From a virus, in the IMG/VR virus record IMGVR_UViG_3300036804_000352, positions 1 to 39,518 of that record: a DNA stretch of 39,518 nucleotides; one strand, written 5' to 3'. A program made the position numbers and the translations under genes. Below the pieces are notes generated by a model. The model saw nothing but the letters and a program-made list of their open reading frames with translations. It was not told the origin of the DNA and made no database searches. Positions 31,660 to 38,231 of this stretch are shown in pieces; within the stretch, counting starts at the first letter, position 1, and each line of letters begins with the position of its first letter.

Positions 31660-33851
31660 ACATTTTCCTTGTTCTCAACTTCAGCCGATAGCTTCCCAAA
31701 GTCGTACGTCGTTGCCTGCTGCTGATTTGGGTAATGCTCCCTCGAATGATGTTCCATTTCAACTGTATGATCGTAGGTTTTTTCCGCTATGTTTTGCGAT
31801 AAGCCTTCTTCGCATGTTTTCTTTGGATGAAGAGATGGTCTAACAACTCTCTTCCCTTTGAATTGCGCCACAATCGCCCTCACGGCGGCAGTGTCCGTCC
31901 AGTCAATAGTGCGTAAAGTGTATGAAGTGGAGCCTGCAGCATCGCTTTCAGCTTGGTTATCGTGCCCATTTTCGGCCTGTTCCTTTTCATCTAACCCACA
32001 GTTATTGACAGGACTCCGAGGCGCGCCGTGGGCGCTTTTTGAAGTCAAAACCTCAACCTCAACGGCGGAAGAAACGATGCGCCATTGGGTTGTACGGGTT
32101 TCATAAACACGAGAGTCGCCGAGGTGAGGGGCAAAAATGCCAACAACCTTTTTCACTTCTTCGTCGTAGGCATTCAGTTCAGCGGCAACCCGACGAGCTA
32201 CACGCACCGTCTGGTCGTCACGGGGAACATTTGCCCCGCCCTGGGCTGACATGTACGCCATAAAGTCACCGGCATCAGCAGCAGCGCGAACGGCTTCCAC
32301 TTCTTCGTCAAATGTTTCGGTCAGACTGATGGAACGGATGCGGCGGCACTCACGGTATGAACCCATGGTTGGCAGGCCGATAGGATGGAACTGGGGGATC
32401 CGCCAGGTAGCAGCCCAGGCTGTGACAGCGGCAGCGGAATCTGTCAGCAGCTCGCCGGTTTCGTGGTCGCGCTCGCCTTCCAGAGCATAACCGTCGATAT
32501 TCTTTGCAATGTATTTAGCAATATAGCCAGCCGCGCCGCCACGGTTCATGTGCTTACAGTCAAAACGGTTCTTTGCCGCCCCGCGCTCGTCACCGTCTTC
32601 TTTCATGGCGTATTTGCGCATGATATCGATCACCCGCTGACGCATGGCGGGCTTAGTGAATAACATCATGTGCCAGTGCGGCGTCGCATCGTGGTGAGGC
32701 TCGACAACGCGCATCCCGTAAACAGACAGACCGCTATCCTTGAACGCGGTGCGCATTTTGCTCCAGATCCCGCACAGATAACGCTGCGCATCTTTCGGGG
32801 TAAAGGCTTCTTTGTCCCAGGCGTGATTTCGCTGAACGCGCTTTTTATCGCCCTTACCCACCATGCGGGTCGGGTGATATTTAGAAGGGGTGGTGATGGT
32901 CAGGAACATCCCGACGTCGCCATTTGCAGCGGCATATTTTTCGGTGCCGGCGATCGTGCTCATTAACTCCATGCGGCGGATTTCAGGGTTTGAAATACTC
33001 GCCATCACTTTGTCGATCAGACTGAAACGCTCGCCGGTTTCGATGTTTTCCAGGTCGCAGCTTTTCAGGTAGTCAAGATTCGACAGGCGTCGCGCACGCA
33101 CTTCACGGATGGCCTGCTTACTGGCATAGGGGGAAGCATCGCGGTTAACCTTGCCGATGGCGATCAGCAACGATTCACGCCAACGGGTGCGCTGACCTTT
33201 AAACTGGCGTAACCACCAGTCCGGATTAACCAGGCGCGACATGGCTGCGATAGCGGAAACTGCATCCAGCTTGCCTTTGCAAAATCTTGTCCAGTACATC
33301 GGCGTGACATTGAAAGCCTGTGCCATACCGGCGATTTCGCTGTACAACTCGCACTGGGTATCACTCTCAAAAAGAATCGAATTATCCCCGTTGTACTGAG
33401 CAAGCAGCTGATCGCAACGTTCTTCATAAATCCCTTTCAGATGTCCGGCGATGTCCTGAGCAAAGCGGCGCAACGGTTTATCGCTCATGCTCGGCAGGCT
33501 GTGATAGTTGTCGGCCTCTGACATGAATTTCATGGAAGCATGAAAATTCATTTCGTGTGCAGAATTGACTGCATCTACACGCGGCAGAATGCTGCGCCCC
33601 AAGGTATAAACCAGATATTTATTGGCGGCGTGAATGCCCTGCTCTTTCAGCAGATATGTATAGCGGCCTGTAAATATTTCACGGAGATCGGTTGAGAGAG
33701 TTTTTACTTTGGTTAAAACGGCTTGCCCCTGATCGTATTCATCACGGGTAAGCGGTCTTTCGAGGCCAGAAACGGCCTGGCGTGGTTTGTTCCAGGGAAA
33801 CGCCCAAGCTGCGGGCGTTTTAATCTGAGGAGTGAAGCGGCTGGTCTGCAT
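31620..33851 (-). CDS. A: Replication initiation endonuclease A (HUH family)
   Basis: A 743-residue rolling-circle initiator. HUH metal motif at 386-394 (PHHDATPHWHMM) and twin catalytic tyrosines Y443 and Y447 (AAGYIAKYIAKNID) match P2 gpA. It nicks the phage origin, which in P2 lies inside this gene, and stays covalently joined to the 5' end. Start ATG overlaps the stop of the small peptide upstream by one base. The C-terminal ~100 residues (after ~640) are variable and AT-rich. Confidence 0.95.
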   Translation of the reverse strand: MQTSRFTPQIKTPAAWAFPWNKPRQAVSGLERPLTRDEYDQGQAVLTKVKTLSTDLREIFTGRYTYLLKEQGIHAANKYLVYTLGRSILPRVDAVNSAHEMNFHASMKFMSEADNYHSLPSMSDKPLRRFAQDIAGHLKGIYEERCDQLLAQYNGDNSILFESDTQCELYSEIAGMAQAFNVTPMYWTRFCKGKLDAVSAIAAMSRLVNPDWWLRQFKGQRTRWRESLLIAIGKVNRDASPYASKQAIREVRARRLSNLDYLKSCDLENIETGERFSLIDKVMASISNPEIRRMELMSTIAGTEKYAAANGDVGMFLTITTPSKYHPTRMVGKGDKKRVQRNHAWDKEAFTPKDAQRYLCGIWSKMRTAFKDSGLSVYGMRVVEPHHDATPHWHMMLFTKPAMRQRVIDIMRKYAMKEDGDERGAAKNRFDCKHMNRGGAAGYIAKYIAKNIDGYALEGERDHETGELLTDSAAAVTAWAATWRIPQFHPIGLPTMGSYRECRRIRSISLTETFDEEVEAVRAAADAGDFMAYMSAQGGANVPRDDQTVRVARRVAAELNAYDEEVKKVVGIFAPHLGDSRVYETRTTQWRIVSSAVEVEVLTSKSAHGAPRSPVNNCGLDEKEQAENGHDNQAESDAAGSTSYTLRTIDWTDTAAVRAIVAQFKGKRVVRPSLHPKKTCEEGLSQNIAEKTYDHTVEMEHHSREHYPNQQQATTYDFGKLSAEVENKENVCTKTMNGIRQKT

Positions 33852-33934
33852 TACATGCCGTCTTTGAGATCAATGACCAGATAGCCCGCATTGATAGCGG
33901 CCAATACGAGCAACACCACCGCGAATATGATCAC
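33851..33934 (-). CDS. 27-residue membrane peptide in the early operon
   Basis: GTG start overlapping the TraR-like stop by 4 bp (GTGA) and stop overlapping the A start codon by one base. Product MIIFAVVLLVLAAINAGYLV then IDLKDGM: one membrane helix and a short charged tail. The tight overlaps on both sides are the main evidence that it is translated. Function unknown. Confidence 0.55.
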   Translation of the reverse strand: MIIFAVVLLVLAAINAGYLVIDLKDGM

Positions 33935-34155
33935 TGGTTGCCTCGGTAGTGTTTGGCATTGAATTCAGCCAGCTCTTTGCAGTACACGCAAAGCTCAACG
34001 CCTGGCAGAGCTGCGCGGCGTTCCTCCGGTATCGGACGATCGCACTCGATGCAGAACATTGCGGAAACACCTGCAACAGTTGCGCGGGCGGCCTGGATTT
34101 GGGCGGAAAGAATGAGGTCAGCGCGCTCCTGGGCGGTGTCAATTACATCAGCCAT
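33931..34155 (-). CDS. TraR/DksA-type zinc-finger protein
   Basis: A 74-residue protein. The zinc finger C35-x2-C38...C56-x2-C59 (FCIECDRPIPEERRAALPGV, LCVYCKEL) and an N-terminal helix are those of short phage TraR-like proteins (P2 orf82/186 type). Members bind in the RNA polymerase secondary channel and mimic DksA. It is 2 bp before the DUF2732 stop. Confidence 0.9.
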   Translation of the reverse strand: MADVIDTAQERADLILSAQIQAARATVAGVSAMFCIECDRPIPEERRAALPGVELCVYCKELAEFNAKHYRGNQ

Positions 34156-34157
34156 AT

Positions 34158-34436
34158 TTACGCCTCCGCTTCACTTTGAATTCGGTTAGCTTCGATGCGG
34201 AGTGCTTCAGCAGCTTCAATTCCTGTCATTTCACGTTTGAGAATGAAACTGGCAATCGCTTCCAGGCGACCGGCAAACACCACCGCTCGATTGGCGCGTT
34301 CTTCATTACGAGCAGTGTCCAGCATCAACGATAAATAAGGAACAGAGGTGTAATCGCGTTCTGGTGAAGCTAAATCAATGCCCATAACCGGCAAGCCAAC
34401 TATATTTTGACGGGTGTTATCAATTATATTTTTCAT
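34158..34436 (-). CDS. DUF2732 phage protein
   Basis: A 92-residue protein with AGGAG before the ATG. The C-terminal part, NEERANRAVVFAGRLEAIAS and GIEAAEALRIEANRIQSEAE, is the DUF2732 pattern found in P2/186-type early operons next to the TraR-like gene. Function unknown. Confidence 0.8.
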   Translation of the reverse strand: MKNIIDNTRQNIVGLPVMGIDLASPERDYTSVPYLSLMLDTARNEERANRAVVFAGRLEAIASFILKREMTGIEAAEALRIEANRIQSEAEA

Positions 34437-34501
34437 ATAAGAACTCCTGTTTTGGGCAAAAGAATGCCCGGCGGGTTGACGCCAGTTAATTTGGATTTGG
34501 G

Positions 34502-34804
34502 TTAGTGTTTAATGTTTATCTTGCAGTCATCTTCACTGATAAATTTCGGCAGTGATTCAGTTAAACCAAGCAAAGAATTTAGTGCCGCAACTACTTGATG
34601 CCTTTCCGTCGGCGTTAATTCAGCAAACTTCATCTCAAGATGGCGACGAGATAAGCCAGCATGAAAACAGATTGTTCTACGCATATGCAGCGGCTGAGTA
34701 TCAAATGTTTCCTGCGCTACATTCTTTCTGAAATCAAACATCTCTTTAATTCGGGAAAGATGTTTTTTACCTATTTGAATATGTTCTTCATTCACTAAAG
34801 ACAT
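34502..34804 (-). CDS. Early-operon hypothetical protein (possibly DUF5347)
   Basis: A 100-residue protein from the ATG at 34804 (GAGG upstream; GTG at 34810 also possible). MRRTICFHAGLSRRHLEMKF and ELTPTERHQVVAALNSLLGL look like a small helical DNA- or protein-binding unit. DUF5347 is my best guess from memory. It follows fil directly in the early operon. Confidence 0.65.
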   Translation of the reverse strand: MSLVNEEHIQIGKKHLSRIKEMFDFRKNVAQETFDTQPLHMRRTICFHAGLSRRHLEMKFAELTPTERHQVVAALNSLLGLTESLPKFISEDDCKINIKH

Positions 34805-34811
34805 AATCACC

Positions 34812-34982
34812 TCAACTAAACAGACGCTTTATAAGCGGTTTTGAATTTCTCACGGCCTGCGGGGCACTGGTTTGTGACATTGAAGGGTTCCAACGCTTTC
34901 CACCTGGTAACTCGATGCAACCGTGGCTAAAGTGGCGAGATGGACTCTGCTGTTTTAAAAAAGGAGCAATAGAAACGGCCAT
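34812..34982 (-). CDS. fil: Fil-like phage filamentation protein
   Basis: A 56-residue protein between cII and the next early gene, 2 bp after the cII stop. QQSPSRHFSHGCIELPGGKRWNPS followed by KPLIKRLF is the pattern I associate with 186 Fil (DUF2724). Fil of 186 causes cell filamentation when expressed after infection or induction. The position after cII equals that in 186. Confidence 0.78.
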   Translation of the reverse strand: MAVSIAPFLKQQSPSRHFSHGCIELPGGKRWNPSMSQTSAPQAVRNSKPLIKRLFS

Positions 34983-34984
34983 AG

Positions 34985-35491
34985 TCACATCAACCCATTT
35001 GTCGTAACGCTTGCAATGGCACCAACTGCAGAGGCCAGGGCTGGAGATGCCTGTACTCGGCCTTGAACAACTAAGCCGATCAGTGACAGATGGCGAATAC
35101 CGGCATTTACACCTTCGAGTAAGGACATTCGACGCTGAGAACTGACCGCACCACCTTTCACTGCATCAGCTGCAATAGAACCTACGGCTGCGGTTGCCTG
35201 TAGTGCGTAGGTTGAAAGATTAGAAGTAGCAATTTCATTGACCGGTACTGACGGCAGGCAATTTATTTGTGCCAGCATGCCATCGAGAAGGCTAGCGTCC
35301 TCAGTCAGATCAGTGATTAAAAGAACTTCCTCACAAGTGAGTTTATGAGGTTGTTCAGGGTTGAACTTATTGCGCAGGATTTGGGGTTTAGTCCCCATCA
35401 GCGCGGCAAGTTCGGTAAGGTTATGACGATTCACAAATGCCTTACATGCATCGTCAAAGTGAGCGTGTTTGGAAACGCGATAATCAAACAT
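34985..35491 (-). CDS. cII: 186-type CII regulator
   Basis: A 168-residue protein that resembles 186 CII throughout: MFDYRVSKHAHFDDACKAF, LAALMGTKPQILRNKFNPEQ (helix-turn-helix), PHKLTCEEVLLITDLTEDAS and CLPSVPVNEIA. In 186 CII activates the establishment promoter for cI and so favours lysogeny. It shows that early control follows the 186 rather than the P2 plan, although the late genes are P2-like. Confidence 0.92.
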   Translation of the reverse strand: MFDYRVSKHAHFDDACKAFVNRHNLTELAALMGTKPQILRNKFNPEQPHKLTCEEVLLITDLTEDASLLDGMLAQINCLPSVPVNEIATSNLSTYALQATAAVGSIAADAVKGGAVSSQRRMSLLEGVNAGIRHLSLIGLVVQGRVQASPALASAVGAIASVTTNGLM

Positions 35492-35522
35492 TGTTAGTCC
35501 CTGCTAGTTTGAATAATCTGAC

Positions 35523-35939
35523 TCAACGATTTATGTAACGGCACTTGATGGCTTGCTGACGGTTTTTCTCACGCCAGGCCTCAAGATTGATCAGGGCATT
35601 GCCATGACGTTCCATAACAACAGTTTGCATTTGACCTGTTTTGCGGTTTTTGCGCTGCTGGGTGATGGTGGTTGAAGGGGTTGGGGCAAGAAGTACAACA
35701 CCGTTCGCGATCCACTTTTCGAGGACAGCAGAGCTGATGCCGTTAATTGCAGCGAAATCTTTTTTAGAAATTGTTGGGGAATTGGCGAGCGTAGTCAGTT
35801 GCAAACTTATTGAGTTCACGATGGTTGCAGACAGGGCTGATTCTAAAGCCGGTAGCAACTGGGATACTACAGAGTTTAACAATTCCTTAGAAACGGCAGT
35901 CTTATCAACGGCTACTTGAATTGCATTCTGTTCAGACAT
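35523..35939 (-). CDS. Cox/Apl-like excisionase and early regulator
   Basis: A 138-residue protein, first gene of the early operon, AAGGAG upstream. Residues 56-80 (TISKKDFAAINGISSAVLEK) form a winged helix-turn-helix of Cox type and the end (VVMERHGNALINLEAWREKN) resembles the Cox wing and tail. It is longer than P2 Cox or 186 Apl (about 90) because of a helical N-terminal extension. Expected roles: Int-directed excision and repression at the early/lysogenic switch. Confidence 0.75.
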   Translation of the reverse strand: MSEQNAIQVAVDKTAVSKELLNSVVSQLLPALESALSATIVNSISLQLTTLANSPTISKKDFAAINGISSAVLEKWIANGVVLLAPTPSTTITQQRKNRKTGQMQTVVMERHGNALINLEAWREKNRQQAIKCRYINR

Positions 35940-35990
35940 AAAGCAAAATCTCCTTTTAAGCAGTTTGAGTTCTACTGTGTAACATGTGGT

Positions 35991-36042
35991 GTGTTTTCAC
36001 TTTAGATCACAAATGTGCTCATGTAAATCACTTTCGTGCTCA
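35991..36042. promoter_or_regulatory. Immunity operators between the early operon and cI
   Basis: ATCAC-N4-GTGCTCA occurs at 36006-36021 and 36027-36042, 21 bp start to start (two helical turns). Each contains CAC-N4-GTG dyad halves. A related GTG-TTTT-CAC lies at 35991-36000. The sites lie between the divergent cox-like gene and cI, where the lytic and lysogenic promoters must be. Confidence 0.7.
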
Positions 36043-36055
36043 CCTTGGTGGATCT

Positions 36056-36922
36056 ATGCCTGAAACTAAAGACAGCGCTGCGCATATCGTTGAACGTCTT
36101 TCCTCCTCTTATGGGGTTACTTCTCAACGAGCTTTAGCCAGCTGTCTGGATGTTCCTTCAAATAATGTTAGTGCCTGGGTTCAACGCAAGAGTGTTCCAG
36201 GCAATGCAATTATCAAATGTGCATTGGACACAGGGGCTGACTTAAAATGGTTAGTTACCGGTGAGTTTGCATTTGCGAAAAATGAAGGCTTAAAAATCAC
36301 AAAAAGAGACATTTCAACTTCTGGGCACATACTGCTGAAGAAAATGCTTTCCTCAGGGGGACGGGCGGTTTTAAGCAGAATCATTGAAGCTTATGGTTTC
36401 AAAACGCAAAAAGAACTTGGCGAGCATTTGAATATTTCTTCAGGAACGATCAGTACCTGGGTAAGAAGAGAATATTTTCCTGGCGACGTAGTGATTACCT
36501 GCGCATTAGATACCGGTGCTTCACTTGAATGGTTGGCTACCGGCGAAACAGGCATAGCCTCTCAAGAGGAAACCACCTCCTCAGGAATACCGATGATCAG
36601 TAAGAAAATACTTCTAGCCGGAAAACTTGATGATGATGGTTTTTGCTATATCGATCAGTCATTTGTCCCTAATGGTGTGAATCTTAAAAAATTAAATTAT
36701 GTAAGTAGTGGAAAATTATCCTGGTTGATTGAAATGGATGTTAGCGAGTTATCGAATGGCTCATGGCTGTTAGATATTGATGGAATATTGGACGTTTATA
36801 CTGTTTCCCGTCGACCTGGCAACAAACTGCGTATTAGTGGTCATGATGGTGACTTTGAATGTTCAGTCAATGAAGTAATACCGAAGGGATTAGTCGTCGT
36901 AATTTTAAAAAATGCTGTATAG
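36056..36922 (+). CDS. cI: CI immunity repressor with duplicated DNA-binding domain
   Basis: A 288-residue repressor of the 186 CI family. ATG at 36056 is chosen for GGTGGA and because upstream codons overlap the operators. Two copies of the N-terminal HTH domain are visible: residues 8-70 (VTSQRALASCLDVPSNNVSA... LKWLVTGE) and 104-164 (FKTQKELGEHLNISSGTIST... LEWLATGE). The C-terminal ~110 residues (KKILLAGKLDDDGFCYIDQS onwards) resemble the 186 CI oligomerisation domain. No self-cleavage protease is seen, so SOS induction would need an anti-repressor, as with Tum in 186. Standard CI is about 190 residues with one HTH. Confidence 0.88.
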   Translation: MPETKDSAAHIVERLSSSYGVTSQRALASCLDVPSNNVSAWVQRKSVPGNAIIKCALDTGADLKWLVTGEFAFAKNEGLKITKRDISTSGHILLKKMLSSGGRAVLSRIIEAYGFKTQKELGEHLNISSGTISTWVRREYFPGDVVITCALDTGASLEWLATGETGIASQEETTSSGIPMISKKILLAGKLDDDGFCYIDQSFVPNGVNLKKLNYVSSGKLSWLIEMDVSELSNGSWLLDIDGILDVYTVSRRPGNKLRISGHDGDFECSVNEVIPKGLVVVILKNAV

Positions 36923-36933
36923 GAGATCTTTTT

Positions 36934-37407
36934 ATGGATAAGTATTTTGTATATATTAATGCTAAAAAACAGGTTAATGCTTATACGCTTTATAATGTAA
37001 GTGAAAGTGAAGAACATTTTCAGGGGGTCTGTAATAAATCAAACCAACTGAAGACCTTCAGAAAAGATCGGGTTATAAAAGAATGTTCTTCATATGAATT
37101 AGCGCTAGTAGATTTAAGCGAATATAAAGGTATTGAACACCCCAGTTTTTCTAAGAATCCCAAAGTAAATCTTTTCGAAGTTTGTTTTACCGGATTTAAA
37201 AAAGATGACAAAGAAAGACTCATTTCATTAGCGACAGATAATAAAATGTCTGTTCGTGCTTCCGTGACTCAAAACCTTCAAGTCCTTTGCTGTGGATACA
37301 ATGCTGGTCCCAAGAAAGTTGATGCTGCCCGGATGAAGGGGGTGGTGATACTTGATGAAAATCAGTTCCAACTGCTAGTCGAAACCGGTGAAGTGCCAGA
37401 CTTTTAG
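36934..37407 (+). CDS. WYL-like / BRCT domain protein
   Basis: A 157-residue protein, AGGAGA upstream, 11 bp after cI. Residues 1-50 (YFVYINAKKQVNAYTLYN... LKTFRKDRVIKE) look like a short WYL-type fold with its R/K-x-F-R-K-D-R-hydrophobic end. Residues 78-157 are a BRCT domain: FEVCFTGFKKDD, CCGYNAGPKKVDAARMKGVV and ILDENQFQLLV. BRCT domains bind DNA ends or phosphoproteins. It is probably co-transcribed with cI, hence expressed in the lysogen. Function not known; defence or repair are the obvious options. Confidence 0.72.
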   Translation: MDKYFVYINAKKQVNAYTLYNVSESEEHFQGVCNKSNQLKTFRKDRVIKECSSYELALVDLSEYKGIEHPSFSKNPKVNLFEVCFTGFKKDDKERLISLATDNKMSVRASVTQNLQVLCCGYNAGPKKVDAARMKGVVILDENQFQLLVETGEVPDF

Positions 37408-37432
37408 GATAAATTTATCTGTGAGGTACCTT

Positions 37433-38065
37433 GTGACTGAGTTCATTGATTTTTTGAATAAACAAATGCTTCCTATTATAGCATTGATAATTACAATTAT
37501 TGGTTTGTTTAAAGGGTGGGTTAAGCCTAGGCAAGCTATTTTTGACCAACGAGAGAAGCTTAGTAAACATAGTTATGAGATGTATAAGATCTCAAACGAT
37601 GAAAGTTTGAAAAATCTTGCTGTAGAATATGGATATGCGGCTATAACAAAAGATGATTTTTTGACTCTCGATCAAAGGAAAGCTTTGGTCAATAGCAAGG
37701 ACCCTGTAAAAGATATTGATGTATTTTCTAGTTGTCGCTATCTGTTAAATATTAAGATAAACCCACTTTCATTTGAGTGGAAAATAAAGCGTTATAATAG
37801 CAAGATTTATTTAAATTTCGCTAGAACTTGTAGGGTATTACTCTACGGATTAGGATGCTTTATTTTCACCTTCCCAATTACATATGATAGATTTTTCCCA
37901 TCTATGATCATTAAAATGGAGACCGTTCCAAGCATGACTAAAGGCTGGTTAGTGATATATTGTGTTGTAGCTGGTGGGTGGATCGCAGGGCTAAATTTAC
38001 TCTCTGGACGTAGGTTAACACAGGCTAAGAATTTAATAGAACGACATAATATTAGGAATGAATAA
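37433..38065 (+). CDS. Membrane protein of unknown function
   Basis: A 210-residue protein. GTG at 37433, with GTGAGG upstream, avoids overlap with the BRCT gene; the frame is open to 37388. Three membrane segments: near the N-terminus (LPIIALIITIIGLFKGW), at ~125-142 (VLLYGLGCFIFTFPITY) and at ~168-187 (GWLVIYCVVAGGWIAGLNLL). A basic cytoplasmic or periplasmic loop lies between the first two. AT-rich. Inner-membrane cargo expressed from the lysogen suggests superinfection exclusion, but I recognise no family. Confidence 0.65.
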   Translation: MTEFIDFLNKQMLPIIALIITIIGLFKGWVKPRQAIFDQREKLSKHSYEMYKISNDESLKNLAVEYGYAAITKDDFLTLDQRKALVNSKDPVKDIDVFSSCRYLLNIKINPLSFEWKIKRYNSKIYLNFARTCRVLLYGLGCFIFTFPITYDRFFPSMIIKMETVPSMTKGWLVIYCVVAGGWIAGLNLLSGRRLTQAKNLIERHNIRNE

Positions 38066-38171
38066 AATTGAGATAATAATATTGTTAAGTTCAGATACTA
38101 TTATGGGTTTTGCAATAAATGCGTTGTTAAAGGATCATGAAATCGATGAGGTTATTGTTGATATCTTATAA
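38058..38171 (+). CDS. 37-residue putative peptide, possibly a gene remnant
   Basis: The ATG overlaps the end of the membrane protein gene by 8 bp. Product begins MNKIEIIILLSSDTIMGFAI and ends EIDEVIVDIL. It may be translated by coupling or be the N-terminal stump of a longer lost protein. The evidence is the overlap and an open frame only. Confidence 0.3.
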   Translation: MNKIEIIILLSSDTIMGFAINALLKDHEIDEVIVDIL

Positions 38172-38231
38172 CAAATTATGTTGAAGTAAATGTTTTTGAA
38201 ACCGTAGCTTTATTCTATAAAGGAGTAAGAA

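Noticed and set aside
33870-34142. 90-codon minus-strand frame in the early operon
   Set aside because: It is a shifted shadow of the TraR-like zinc-finger gene and the small membrane peptide, both of which have better starts and coupling.
38066-38231. Possible attR between the membrane protein and the 428-residue gene
   Set aside because: No copy of the SdsR terminator or of the AAAACAATCACTTA repeat occurs here; attR must lie beyond the window.
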